Positions 1-11,469 of a DNA stretch of 64,000 nucleotides are shown piece by piece; the first letter of the stretch is position 1; each line of letters begins with the position of its first letter. The DNA lies in the NCBI GenBank assembly GCA_019359835.1, contig CM033323.1, positions 20,874,501 through 20,938,500 of the forward strand, written 5' to 3'. Origin of the DNA: Pharus latifolius. Its lineage: Eukaryota; Streptophyta; Magnoliopsida; Poales; Poaceae. The notes beneath the pieces were generated by a model, which had not been told where the DNA came from, did not search any database, and saw only the letters and a program-made list of their open reading frames with translations. Both the position numbers and the translations under genes were made by a program.

Positions 1-86
1 AACACAAAAGCCATTTGTATTAATGAAGATGAAATACAACGCCTCCCCCTGCGAAGTCACAACGGGGGAGGGAGTGAGTCTGGAGG

Positions 87-1241
87 CTAGATGTAGAACT
101 TGCAAAGCAAGTCTACGTTCCAAGTATGCTTCAGCTCCTGGTCTTCGAGGTTGGAGAGCTTATAAGCCCCCGGAGCTCAGGATTGCAGAGATCCTGTATG
201 GGCCTTCCCACTTGGGGTAGAGTTTTCCCTGGGCTTGGGGGTCAGTCACGTGCTTAAGGACAAGGTCCCCAAGGCGGAAAGCTCTCGCATGGACGCGCTG
301 GTTGCATGCGCGCACCATTTCACGCTCGTAGATGGCGTGGTGGAGGAGCGCTCGGTCGCGCTCTTCCTCGACGAGGTCGATATCCAGTCGTTGGTTCACT
401 TCGTTGGTTTGGTACGCCGTGGTCGTAGCTCTGTCTAAGGCTCGACTGCAGCGATCGGAAACCAATCTCTAAGGGGAGGACTGTCTCAGCCCCGTACACG
501 AGCGAAAAGGGAGTACGCCTTGTTGCTCGGCTCGGGGTCGTGCGCATGGAGCAGAGGATGCTCAGGAGCTCCTCCGCCCATGCGCCCCGCCTGGAGGCGG
601 TTTGCTAGAGTCGTTAGCGCAATCCCTATAGGATCACGCCGTTGACCCTTTCAACGGCTCTGTTGCTCTGAGGATGAGCTACAGAGGTGAAGTGGAGGGT
701 AGGCCCCAAGCGTTCGCAGAACTGCCAGAAGTATGCTAAGTTGAATTGGGTCCTGTTGTCGACGGTGATTTCTTGGGGGACCCCAAAAGCGACATACGAT
801 GTTCTTCCAAAAGAACCACTGTACCGCGCGAGAGGTGATACTGGCCAAGGGCTCAGCCTCCACCCACTTGGAGAAATAATCCACCGCGACCACCGCATAC
901 TTGTAGCCCCCGGGTGCTGGGGTGAAAGGTGCAAGGAGGTCCATCCCCCAACGCACGAAGGACTAAGTGATGGGGATGGTCTGCAGCGTCGCGGAGGGTA
1001 GTCTGGTGCCCTTTGCCATTTTCTGGCAAGCCTTGCGCGTGGAGACAAGGTCTCGCGCGTCGCGGACCACTGTGGGCCAATAGAAGCCTTGGCAGAGAAC
1101 CTTCACCGCGATCGCGCGCGGGGCTAAGTGACACCCGCAGCTCCCCGAGTGGATGTCCTCGAGGCGCCGGAGTCCTTCTGCCGGTGGGAGGCAGCAGAGT
1201 AGGGCGGAAGCCCCCCGCTTGTAGAGTTTTCCCTCCAGCAA
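87..1241 (-). pseudogene. Integrase of the Tat-like element
   Basis: The zinc-binding part lies at 963-1241 (IHSGSCGCHLAPRAIAV, then CQKMAKGTR). One Cys of the usual pair is replaced, reading STRKACQK. The core begins at about 956 with RWGMDLLAPFTPAPGGYKY (first catalytic Asp). After a frame shift it continues as ITVDNRTQF (second Asp) and HPQSNRAVERVNGVIL (catalytic Glu). The C-terminal part at about 90-547 includes PKWEGPYRI and ends with a stop at 87-89. There is no chromodomain. It would insert cDNA into the genome, but here it is broken by several indels. Confidence 0.85.
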
Positions 1242-1623
1242 GAGATATGCCTGTGCCTTGGCGCAGAGGCACTTCGCCTCGTGTCGCTGAGAGGCTGCCC
1301 CTCCCCCTTATGAAGGAAATGAGGGGATCCATCCAGGACGCGGCTCGGACGATCTCAGAGACCTCTGAGGCACGAGACTTGGGGTCCGCGCCCGAAGGAG
1401 TCACCGAGGGCTTTACGATGATCTCTAGGAAAGCGTCCCCGGGAAGAGGTTCTCGGGCACTGGCCGCGCGTGCCAGGGCGTCGGTGCAGTCATTATCCCT
1501 CCAGGGGATATGCTAGGCCTCCAAGCCCTCGAAGTACTTCTCCATCTTGCGCACCTCCCCTAAGTAGAGGCTCAGATTTGCGTCATGGCACAAGTAGGAC
1601 TTGTCCATTTGGCAGACCACGAG

Positions 1624-1990
1624 CTAGGAGTCTCCTTTGACTAGGAGGCGACGAATCCCCAGGGAGCACGTGAGGCGCAACCCCAGGAGTAAGGCCTCGT
1701 ACTCAGTGACGTTGTTCGTAGTAGGGACTCGAGCCTCACTGCGTACTCCAGTGTCCTTCCCTCGAGGCTCTGGAGGACTACCCCCACGCTGGCCCCGGTG
1801 AGACACAAGGAGCCATCGAACATGAGGGTCCAATGGTCATCGCACCGGGGCGGCTCGGCGAGAGTTTCCCCCTCCGTCCCGGAGGTGGGGCTCCATTCCG
1901 CCACAAAGTCAACGAGGAATAGGGAGAAAGGCGCGAACTCGGCTCCCCACTTCCCAATCAGGCCGGTGGCCTCTTTGTTCTGCAGTACCC
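1624..1990 (-). pseudogene. Second ('archaeal-type') RNase H of the Tat-like element
   Basis: Minus-strand sequence reads HWTLMFDGSLCLTGASVGVV and then, in another frame, NNVTEYEALLLGLRL and LLVKGDS. FDGS, the Glu in TEYEALL and the Asp in GDS are the expected acidic residues of this RNase H type, which removes the RNA strand during reverse transcription. The frame shift between the halves (about 1720-1760) disables it. Position between the dead first RNase H and integrase matches the Tat arrangement. Confidence 0.8.
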
Positions 1991-2049
1991 CCCAAGGGGA
2001 CATATGATGGGACCGTGATCGGGTGTCCCAGGAAGTAGTGGCGGAGCTT

Positions 2050-2976
2050 CTAGGACGCCATGAGGAGGGCGTAGCAGATTTTCTGCACATCCGTGTACCG
2101 CGTCTTAGCCCATTGGAGGGCCTCGCTCACGTAGTACACGGGGCATTGCTGCTCGTCCTGCTCCTTCACCAGCACTGCACTTACAGCGACCGGGGTCATG
2201 GCGAGGTAAAGGAGCAGGGGTTCTTCCGGAGATGGGCTCACGAGCACTGGAGGGCTCGTGAGGTACTTCTTCAGGTCATTGAACGCCGCCTGGGCCTTGG
2301 GAGTCCATTTGAACCCCTCGAGGCCCCGGAGGATTTTGAAGAACTGGAGGCCGCGTTCCCCCGACCGCGAGACGAAGCAGCTTAGCGCGACCAAGCTGCC
2401 GGTAAGCCACTGTACGTCCTTGATTGAGCATGGCGGGGGCATGTCCAGCAGGGCCCGAATTTTTTCGGGGATGTCCTCTATGCCCCATTGGGACACGAGG
2501 AAGCCTAGCAGCTTCCCCCCGCGTACGCTGAAGGCGCACTTTTCTGGGTTGAGCTTCAACCCGTACTTGCAGAGGTTGCAAAAGGTCTCTGCTAAGCCGT
2601 CGATGTGCACGGCTGAGCGGAGGCTTTTGACGACCACGTCATCAACATAGACCTCTACGTTGCGGCAGATCTGATCCTTGAGGACTAGCGGCATGAGGCG
2701 CTAGAAGGTTGCCCTAGTATTCTTCAACCCAAAGGGCATATGGACGTAGCTGAAGGTGCCGAGGGGAGTTAAAAAACTCATCTTTTCCTCGTCTTCCTTC
2801 GCCATCCGTACTTGGTGGTAGCCCGAATACACATTGAGGAAGCTCATAAGCTCGCACCCCATGGTCGAATCAACCAATTGGTCGATCCGCGAGAGTGGGA
2901 AGTTGTCTTTTGGAAAAGCCTTGTTGAGGTTTGTGAAGTCCACGTACATCCTCCACTTGCCGCTCGACTTCTTCAC
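2050..2976 (-). pseudogene. Reverse transcriptase with inactive first RNase H, Tat-like element
   Basis: Two minus-strand open pieces (2701-2976 and 2050-2694) are split by a stop near 2701. Visible motifs are KWRMYVDFTNLNKAFPKD, SGYHQVRMAKEDEEK, MPFGLKN and the catalytic YVDD (in NVEVYVDDVVVKS). The first RNase H follows, but where active Ty3-type domains have a catalytic Asp (usually DAS) the sequence reads LLYLAMTPVAVSAVLV. That loss is usual in elements that gained a second RNase H. The polymerase motif is intact; the frame is not. Confidence 0.88.
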
Positions 2977-3096
2977 GAGGACGGAGTTCGCTAGCCATTC
3001 GGGGTGTAGGACCTCCCAAACGAACCCCGCCTCCCAGAGCCTGGTGATCTCGGTCTTAATAGCCTCTTGGCGCGCAAGGAAGAGCTTCCTCAGCTT

Positions 3097-3947
3097 CTAC
3101 TTGACTGGGTTGTGGCCAGGCGTTACAACGAGCTTGTGCTCGATAACGTCCCAGGCGACGCCTTGCATGTTGGCGGGCTTCCACGCAAAGACGTCGGAGT
3201 TTTTGTGGAGGAAGGCCGCGAGCTGCTCCGCATGCTCCTCGGAGAGGTCTACCCCAATCTTGACGGTCCTCTCCCCGTCCTTTGAGGATAGCTGGAATTT
3301 TTGGAGATCCCCCTCTGGGCGTGGTTTTGGGGGAAGCCTCCCAGAGGGGACGACCAGGGCGTCTGAGGCCGGGGGGGAGCTCTCTCCCCCCACGGCCTTG
3401 ATCAGGTTGACACTCCCGATTGTTGCGGTGGCGCTCTCGTAAAGAGTACGGGCCACGTCTTGGTCGCCTCGGGCGGTGATCATGCCGTGAGGCCCAGGGA
3501 TCTTCACACAAAGATAGCTCTGGTGGATCGCTGCTCCCAGGCGGTTGATCGTGGTCCTCCCAATGATTGCTTGTATGAAGAGGGGAGGTCCACTACATCA
3601 AACTGGACCATCTCTGTCCGGTAGTTGTCCGGCACACCGAAGGTTATGGGGAGGTCAACCTTCCCCACCGGGTAGATGGTCTTTCCCAGAACGAAGCCCT
3701 GCAAGGGCCCGGCTGCGGGCTATAGCAGCTTTTCATCCACCTGCATTTCCCTGAATGCTTTCAGGTACAGGATGTCAGCGGAGCTTCCTCCGTCGACGAG
3801 GATGCGCACTAGATGGCAGTTGTAGACACTGGCGGAGACGATGAGCGCATCGTCGTGGGGGAAGTGAACCCCACGCGTGTCTTCTGCTGTGAAGGTGAGG
3901 GGGACGCCCGACCACTTTGGTGGCCTAGACGCATGTAGCACCCCCAC
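3097..3947 (-). pseudogene. Aspartic protease and link region of the Tat-like element
   Basis: The minus-strand frame at 3720-3947 contains LVRILVDGGSSADILY. This is a retropepsin active-site context, with DGG in place of the usual DTG/DSG, as is common in plant Tat/Athila proteases. A stop near 3720 separates it from the downstream piece at 3504-3704 (KVDLPITFGVPDNYRTEMVQ), which belongs to the same domain. The frame at 3097-3507 is the linker before the polymerase (FAWKPANMQGV, typical of the RT N-terminal side). The enzyme would cut Gag-Pol in the particle. Confidence 0.8.
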
Positions 3948-4312
3948 AACCTTTACCTCCCGCGCGTACTCCTTACGTTAGTGCTTGGAGTCTCGCCATG
4001 AGGCGGATCCCCCTGTGATGACGTTTACACGCCTTTGGGAGGTTTGGAAGGGAAGCTCTTCGGCCGAGCCCCCTTCCTATACTTGTCTCTGCTGCTCCCC
4101 CGAGGGAGCAGGGAGGGCCGGCAAAGCCAGCGGAGGGGGCAAGGAGGCAGGGCTCCCTCACCCCGCCCGTACTGGTCGAGGAATGCGGCGAAGTGTTGGA
4201 GAAATTGGTGGCATTCCTAGGTGGCGTGGGTGTTGGACTTGTGGAAGGCACATCACAAGTTGGCTGTGCCCTCCTTGCCTCCCTTCGCAGGGCCTTCCCG
4301 GCCACGGGACGA

Positions 4313-6265
4313 CTATCCCCCCTCATGGCCTTTCGGCTTGGGGAAGGGGCGGTTGCCCTTGTTGCCATAGTGCGAGCCGCCTCCGCCCTTGAGGACAAAG
4401 GTGTCCTGAGGCCGTGGCTCGCCGTGATTGCCCCTCTTGGGATGCTTGTTGGTGGGGTCCTTGGCCTTCCGATCAGCGGGGGTAGGGGCCCCCTGGTTCT
4501 TCTTCCAGAGGTCATCCTCCTCCGCACGAGCATACTTCTCGAGCATAGTGAAAAGCTCATCAGCGGAGGAGGGACAACTTCGGGAGAGTCTCCGATGGAG
4601 CTCCCCGGGGAAGATCCTGCTCTTGCACGCCTCAATGACCGTGGAGTTAGGGACGTGAGTCACTTTGCTCTTGACCTGAACAAAGCACTTGAAGAAGCTG
4701 CGGATGTTCTCCCCTGTCCTCTGCCGGACGGTGTAGAGCTGTGAAGAATCTAGGAGATGCATGTAGTTCCCCTGGAAGTTCGCACAAACTCACGTTTGAG
4801 TTGCACGAAGGACTTGATGGAACCGGCCCTCAAGTTGTGAAACCATGAGCGGGCGATCCCGGTGAGGTAGAGGGGGAAGACGTTGCATTGTACCGTCTCA
4901 TCCCCCCAACCGCCGAGATGGCCATGGAGTACACCTGCACAAACTCGTAAGGGTCGGCCTCAGCGTTGTAGTGTTTGATGTGCAGTGGACGGTTGGGCCG
5001 CGTCCAGCGGATGCACCAGAGGCGGCGACACAGCGGCTGGTTGGCCCCCTCAACCTCCCGGGGAGATTCCCGGTCCCTGTTCCCCTTGACAGGGGATGCA
5101 CGCTCATTGTCGGAGTCGGGGAGAGGTCCCAGCGGTCCGCCGGCACGGCGGTAGAGCCTCTTCTCCTCGGGGTTAGTTGAGCTAACCTCTTGGATCTCCG
5201 GGTACCCCCCGGATGTGGCGGTGGCTTCTTCGACCGGTCTCTTCCCCCCGTCGGGTTGGGAGCGTGGCTCACCGCGGCCACGAGTTGTGGGGAGTTCCGA
5301 TCAGTGACGGGAGGGGGCCTCCCCTGATTTCACAGTACGCATTCGCTTTACCTCCTCTTGGGTGAAACGGGTCTGGTCCACTGGAGGAGCCCTCGAGGGC
5401 GGCCCCGGGGGAGGAGGTAGTTGATGCGCATTGGTCACTGGCCCAGAGGATGCCACCGGCGCGCAGGGCTGGCCCGACTCGGGGCGAACGTCCGGGGCGG
5501 TGATAGGCGCGGATGGGGGGAGAATCCCCGGAGTAACCACTAGCTCTGGCGCCAGAGCGTCCCCGAGCATTGACCCAAGGGGATCACCGGACACATGGAT
5601 GGCCGCGGGCGTGGGGAAGGCTCTTGGCGCGGGGAGGGTTCCTGGCGCGACGGCAGCCACCTGCGGAGGTTCTGGGCCTAATGCCAGATAGCCTCCCGTC
5701 GTGGGGAAGGTTCCGGGCATGGGCCGGCCTCCTAGTGCGGGAAACATCCTTGGTGAGAGGAAGGCTCCGGGCGTGGGCAAGCCCCCCGGCGTGGGGAACC
5801 CAGCGCGGGGAACGTCCTCGGCGCGGGGAACCCGGCGCGGGGAACGTCCTCAGCGCGGGGAAGGCTGCCGGGTGCCCCATGAAGAACGGAGGTGGCGCCC
5901 CTATAAATGGGTATGGGGGCGAGTACAAAGGAGCCTGGGGCCGCGCTAAGACGCACAACAACTCCTCAAGGGTGTGCTGGGCGCGGAGTTGGCCCTCGAC
6001 CAAAGCCCCAAGTAGGGGGTCTCCGGAGACCGGGACTGCCGGTTGGGGGGGCGCTAGGCCCCGCAACTGCGGTTGTGATTGTCGGGCCGGAAATGGGAAC
6101 ACCTACACCGGAAATTTCGGGAGGAGGAGGTGGTACCTCTCTCCGGGTGTCCCCAAATGGTAGGGTCGTTACAGTAGCATCTTCTTGCGGAGGCAGCGCC
6201 GGGTCGCTAGGACCGGCACAACCCGAAAGGGAGAGGGCTTTAGCTCTCGTTCTTGGGGGAGCCAT
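4313..6265 (-). pseudogene. gag of the Tat-like element, frame-broken
   Basis: Starts at the minus-strand ATG at 6265, beginning MAPPRTRAKALSLSG, about 40 bases inside the LTR. The first ~450 codons' worth is rich in Pro, Gly and Ala and is spread over three frames, showing several indels. The best gag signal is 4313-4762 (minus), with SRSCPSSADELFTMLEKY and nearby text typical of the retrotransposon gag (capsid) domain. Gag would form the virus-like particle. I see no intact zinc knuckle, and the product is not translatable as one protein. Confidence 0.75.
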
Positions 6266-6281
6266 GGCGATTCGTCACACG

Positions 6282-6299
6282 TCCCCACGGTCGACGCCA
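6282..6299 (-). other. Primer-binding site of the Tat-like element
   Basis: On the minus strand TGGCGTCGACCGTGG starts five bases inside the LTR end. TGGCG is a usual start for tRNA primer sites in plant gypsy elements; the exact tRNA is not assigned. Confidence 0.6.
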
Positions 6300-6304
6300 A
6301 CTAT

Positions 6305-6792
6305 TGTGGTATTCTACGAGAGGCATCTGGGGCTCAGAGAGATGCCCGTGGTCTTCTACGAGAGGCCTCTGTGGTTTTTCCCGGGAGGCCTCTGTGATAT
6401 TTCACGGGAGGCGTCAGGGGCTCGGAGAGATGTCCGTGGTCTTTTATGAGAGGCCTCCGTGGCTTTTCCCGGGAGGCCTCCATGATATTTCACGGAAGGC
6501 GTCCGGGGTTTACCATGGGAGGCGTCCGGGGCTCGGAGAGATGCCCGTGGTCTTCTATGAGAGGCCTCCGTGATATTTCTCGGGAGGCGTCCGGGGTTTA
6601 CCACGGGAGGCGTCCGGGACTTTTCCCGGTAGTCCTCTGGGATCTCTCACGGTAGTCATCTAGGACTTTACCCAGTAGCCCTCCGGCACCTTTCCTGGGA
6701 GGCGTCCGGGACTTTGCCTAGTAACCCTCTGAGATTTCTCACGGGAGACGTCCAGGACTTTGCCCGGTTGCCCTCCGGGACTTTCCCCAACA
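6305..6792 (-). repeat. 5' LTR of the Tat-like element, built of GC-rich imperfect repeats
   Basis: On the minus strand it begins TGTTGGGGAAAG at 6792 and ends CCACA at 6305, giving TG...CA ends about 488 bp apart, next to a plausible primer site. Most of it (about 6310-6780) is an irregular array of units of the types GGGAGGCGTCCGGGG, GAGAGGCCTCCGTGG, TTTTCCCGGGAGG and CGGAGAGATGCCCGTGG. The ends are inferred from the TG/CA rule and the primer site, because the partner LTR is not in the window. The array creates long but meaningless open frames on both strands. Confidence 0.75.
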
Positions 6793-8786
6793 GGACTGGA
6801 CATCTGAAAAGCACAAAGTTGTACATACGTAGTAACTTACTCATCATGTTCCACAGAGATCAGTGCAAGTGTCTATAAAAGCAAATAACCCCTCTTGCAT
6901 GCGGTGCAGTCGGAGTATAAGCATAAATTGCAGTGAAGATTATTGGTATCCCCTTTTATAATAATCAAACATCCCCTTAAGAAGGGCAAAGTTCACATCA
7001 ACACAATGACTGATTCCTAGGATTAGTTTTTAGTTTTTACCAGAAGAAGACAAAGGGAAGTAGCTTTTAAAATTATATTTGGAAGACCTAGAAATTAAAA
7101 ATAACAAAGGTGCTAACAAGTAGGTAACTAGATTTCTGATTCTTCTAGCACAGTCTTAGTCTCCAATGCTTAGTTTTTTTTACTATCCGTTAAGGAGAAC
7201 AAAGGCCTGGTACATGAGATAACAGATTTGTGTTAACAAAGATGCTGAACAAGGTAGCAAGATATTGGAAAATTCAAAGAAAATATACATACCTGATGAC
7301 CAATGAACTTTGCCCTCCTTAAGCATTCACGATATAACTACAGCTCAACAACAAACAATGATCAAGAGAAGGTATATAAGACAAAATGGAAAAAAAAAAC
7401 CAAACTTGGAAAGAATAAAACAAGTCTGTAACTTATTTGCTATGCATTGATTTGTCACATTTTCTTAGGGACGAAAGTAATCTCACAAGCATCATAAAGA
7501 GAGATTGCAAGAAGCATCACTACAACACAGTAGGCCAACGTAAGCTGTAAAACTGCTAGGAAAAACTTTTTTTACCAGCGGTTCTACAGATGAAAATATA
7601 ATTTTGATTTTTCCCAGTCTGTTGCAATGTACATTTCAAATTAGCTTAATTGTATCAAACTATATTGAGTGAACATCATCTAGCAATACTTTAACGACAA
7701 GTATTCTTTCAATAATAAAAGAGAGAATGTATTAAAAAATAAGGACATGTAAGTCTAGTTAGGTTTTTCTACATATGTTCGCAAATATCTATTATTATAT
7801 TTTTTTTAGTTTTGTTTCAAGCTACATGTTATTCTATATTTTAAAAATAAATTTGTACTCCATTTAATTTCTCTTGATACATGTAATGGTCGCTTGTTCA
7901 ATGTTGCGAACTATGATTTCATTAATTAGTACTTTTGCAACAATGATAGAGAGAATGAGCAAATACAAGTATATGGGGAAATTATTTGTTCCTATGCATA
8001 GTAGCTACTACATACATAACAAGTTTATGGGTTTTAAAGTAGCCAAAAATTCTATTTGTTTTTTGTGTCTCATTATCTGTACTTCCTTTTCAAGGCTTTC
8101 CTTATCATTCATAAAATGATTTGTAACATCATGTTCTTTTTGTGATAATAAATATATATTGCAATTCTTTCCCTTCTGTTTAATGTGATGTTAAGATTCT
8201 AATAAGTTGTTGAACCATGTCCAAATGTCCTCCATTATGCTATGGATTTTTTGTAAGAGAATATTTTATTCTTTTAAACAAAATCCATTCTCAATTTGCC
8301 TCCCCCTCCAGCGTTCTCAACATCATCACCACCAAATCCTCCATCCCTGTGTGCATGTTGGCCTCCACCTCTTCCCTACACAACATAGTGCTAGCATCCC
8401 CTCTACCCTCCCCAGCGTGCATGTTGTGGCCTTCCCCTTGCCTTTACAGCACTCCCCAAGCCTCCCATCCCACCACATAGTCCTCAGCCTCCTCAACAAA
8501 ACCACACCACCACATCAGCCAGGCGAGTCATCTCTAGCCCCCGCACTACGATTACCCACCACGTTGCCTCTAACCACATCTCCCCAACCTTATGTTCTTT
8601 GTTCTTACATTGCATTTGTATTTTTTTTGTCTTGAAAGTTGTTTCTTCAATCTATTTTCTGTTTGCATAATTTCAGATTTCATAGATTGGACTTCCAACT
8701 TGGAGATTGTCCTTGTGAGGTTTCATCTTTGGAAAAATAAGTTGCAATCAGGTAATACTATTATTATTTTTGTTGCTGTATGATTC
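6793..8786. other. AT-rich DNA with no recognisable gene
   Basis: About 2 kb of low-complexity, AT-rich sequence between two retroelements. Short open frames at 7874-8119 and 8207-8635 have no recognisable domain; the latter is a C-rich, pyrimidine-biased stretch. This may be original flanking DNA or old repeat decay. Nothing else is supported. Confidence 0.6.
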
Positions 8787-11447
8787 TTCTTCGAGTCCGG
8801 CGTCAACGCCGATGAGCTCCTACACTCAACCGCAGCCAAATTGATTGCTCCAGCACCATCTGTGAAGTCCCAGGAGCATAAGCCCTCATTCAATTTCGTG
8901 ATTCTTCAGCCCTAGCTTGCTATCACCGTAGCTCGTCTTGAGTTTTCAAACCGGCGACTTCGACCTCGCCGTTCATCGTTGTCTTGCTACTGTTGTTCAA
9001 TCCACCTTGTCCAGGAGATTTTCCTAAACCTCCTGAGCATATTACTCCGCTGCATCAACCTTTGATTCTGTGCAAAATAGCAAGTTATCCCTGTGCCAAG
9101 ATCTTGTCCAGTACCTGTGCCTTGCCATGTCGCCACCGTGTTTCCTCACCGCCATTCGTCGCCGTCCGGCCACTACAGTGCTCAAAACCACCACCATTGG
9201 ATTCCTGTTGTCTTCGCCTACCTCCTAGACATAGTTGGTGAAGCAATCAAAGCCCTAAATTGATCAAACACCGAAGCCCTAGTTTTTGACAGTGCACAAA
9301 CACTCAGTTCACTGTGCACAGGGACCTTTTTGCTATTTCCTCTAATCCTTGGACTTTTCTGTAAATATCAGCTTGTCAAATAGATGCCTTGTTCAATTAT
9401 GCACCCAATGCATTGATCTAAACTTGTTTTTCCCACTGGAAATCTTCTAAACCACTCCTATGCCAATCTTTGACATTGTCAGCCCTTGTCAATCTATGTC
9501 AGCCAGTGGCATTGGCTCATTTCAACCACTTTTGTTTGTGCAAATTGAATTCCACTTTGTGCACTAAATTTGTAGAGCCCTATTCTATATTTTCTTCAAC
9601 TACCACATCTTGAGAAAAGGACTCTAAAGCCATGTCAGGCTATGAGCCGAATGTCGACCTATTGACGTTCGTTGTTTTTGAGCAAACCAGCCGCGGACTC
9701 AATGTAGATGCCTTGAAACCCTAAGAGCCTCTAGCACTCATCCTTAGCCCAGATTCTATAAATCTAGGGTTTTGACCCAGATCAGCTTGCAATCTCAGTC
9801 CGTTTCAACATCGACGAGATCAGTTCTTCTCAAGCATGTCTGCATGTAGATTTTAAAGCATTTAAAAATGGTTTGTGATCCTTGTGTGTTTGTTTGTTTG
9901 TGAGTAGATCAAGAGCCCGAGTTCGAAGACTTCGTCGCTGACCTGACATCAACTGTTGTTTCTTACAACACGGAAGGCAAGTCATATTCTTGAACATCTT
10001 GAACCTATATTTTAAGAATTGTTAAGATATTACCTTTATTATAAAGTAGTATTGCATTTGTAGAGAAAAGAATGATTTGGCAGCACTAGGCTGGATGCCT
10101 GAGAAAATGTGAAATATGGTAGTGAGCCATAACTAATATATAAGTATATATTTATATTCATGAAATAAAACCCCCTAACGTGACAAGGGTTTTGGTATGG
10201 AATAATGGTAGCACTGGATGTGTATGGGTTGTGTTATGACCTGCTCACTGGCATATAAGGACTAGAACCTTGTGTTGTGCGTCTAGTGGCGTGAAAAACG
10301 TACTGACTGCAAGCCTGGTATGGGACAAGCCTGAACAAGTAGTATGTGGATCACACATGAAACCCCTCCATGAGATGAGATGTTTGTGCACGATTTGACA
10401 CGGAGTGCGGCTCTAACACATATCACTGGATGTGATGATACACACTGACCCAGTAATGGGAAGATGCATTATGGGGTGGGGGTATAGCCCGCTACAACTG
10501 TGGTTCGAGTGAAACCACAGGGTCAGGGGTGAATTTTGTGTGAAACATGGCAAAAGTTCTTGTTATCTCCACCTTCCCACTAGCACATGGCTGTGAGGAA
10601 GGGTCTAATCATCTTGATAGGATGGGCATGAAAGTGGAATATCTTGCAGGTAAATTGGTACCTCTCTGCAGAGTTAAAAATGTATTTGAATGCTCCGAGC
10701 TCCCAGGTTTATAAGAGTCTGCTGCGGTGGATTAAATCCACGGGGTGTGGCACAAATATGTTTTCTAAATAAAATTTGATAAGTCAAGATTACCCAAATG
10801 ACATGTGTTGTCATGATAAGGAGTGCTGCCGTGGTCTGTCATGTGTCGACGTGTCGAGGTAGTACTATAAATAGTGAACATGAATAGCAATGCTGTGTTA
10901 TGAGAAGTGCTGCCATGAGCATGAGATGTGAAAAGAAAGAAAGAAAAGTATTTTGAAACCTTTCCCTCTTCTCCCTAATAGCATAGGTTCATAACATCTC
11001 TACTATATGTATATACTCTTATTTATGACTTGCTGAGTACGAAAGTGCTCACCCTTGCGTTCTATAATCAAATAGATGGAGTGCTTCATTACCAAGACGA
11101 GTGCATAGAAGAGTTCATGGATCCAGAAGAAGGAGAGCCAATTCCATCGGAGCCCTGATGTGTGTTGTTCTGCTGTCAACTTCTTGTTTTGGGGGTTCGC
11201 CTAGCTTCCTCCGAGTAGTAGTTATTTTGTTTTAATTAGACCATTTGTGCCATGAAGGCGTTGTAATACCTGTTGATGTATCAAGGCCAGTAGGCCATAC
11301 TGCTTATATATTTTGTAAGTTACTCTGCTGCAATGAACTCCTATGCTTAACTCATCCTGGGAAGTCAATGGTATGTATGTATGGGACCAGCCGCAGCGAG
11401 CTAGGTCTCCACGTGAGTTGTCGTGGTCCCCTCTTTGGGGCGCGACA
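8787..11447 (+). repeat. Left (5') LTR of the family A element, 5'-truncated
   Basis: From about 8787 (TTCTTCGAGTCCGGCG) to GCGACA at 11447 it runs parallel to the right LTR from about 20330 to its end at 35923, with the CACTA left out. The first ~1.8 kb of the LTR, including the TATA-like box present at 19791 in the right LTR, is missing. The left LTR therefore cannot serve as promoter. The DNA left of 8787 is unrelated to the LTR. Confidence 0.9.
11035..11050 (+). promoter_or_regulatory. Conserved LTR stem-loop (GAGTAC-GAAA-GTGCTC)
   Basis: Six-base stem with one T.G wobble and a GAAA loop, about 400 bases before the LTR end. The same stem appears in the right LTR (35511-35526), the solo LTR (36691-36706, minus) and the diverged LTR (61269-61283, minus). 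Function unknown. Confidence 0.5.
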
Positions 11448-11457
11448 CAACAAAACT

Positions 11458-11469
11458 TGGTATCGGAGC
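11458..11469 (+). other. Primer-binding site of the family A element
   Basis: TGGTATCGGAGC lies ten bases after the LTR end. It is one base from the TGGTATCAGAGC site complementary to the initiator tRNA-Met 3' end that many plant retrotransposons use. Confidence 0.85.

Larger units (their letters stand above)
1..6792 (-). mobile_element. Ty3/gypsy retrotransposon, Tat-like lineage (3' LTR outside window)
   Basis: Read right to left: 5' LTR (6305-6792), primer-binding site, gag (start codon at 6265), protease, reverse transcriptase, a degenerate RNase H, a second RNase H, and integrase ending near base 87. The second RNase H after the Ty3-type one, and an integrase end with no chromodomain, are known hallmarks of the plant Tat lineage; the lineage call is an inference from these. 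Frameshifts and stops break the polyprotein throughout, so the copy is dead. It is much richer in G+C than the DNA to its right. The 3' LTR should lie just left of base 1. Confidence 0.9.

Noticed and set aside
5301..6655. Long overlapping open frames on both strands at the right end of the first element
   Set aside because: They arise from GC-rich repeats and Pro/Gly-rich gag coding. Only the minus-strand gag frame starting at 6265 is biologically placed.
7874..8783. Open frames at 7874-8119, 8207-8635 and 8592-8783 as host genes
   Set aside because: No domain, no plausible splice structure and biased base composition; not supported.
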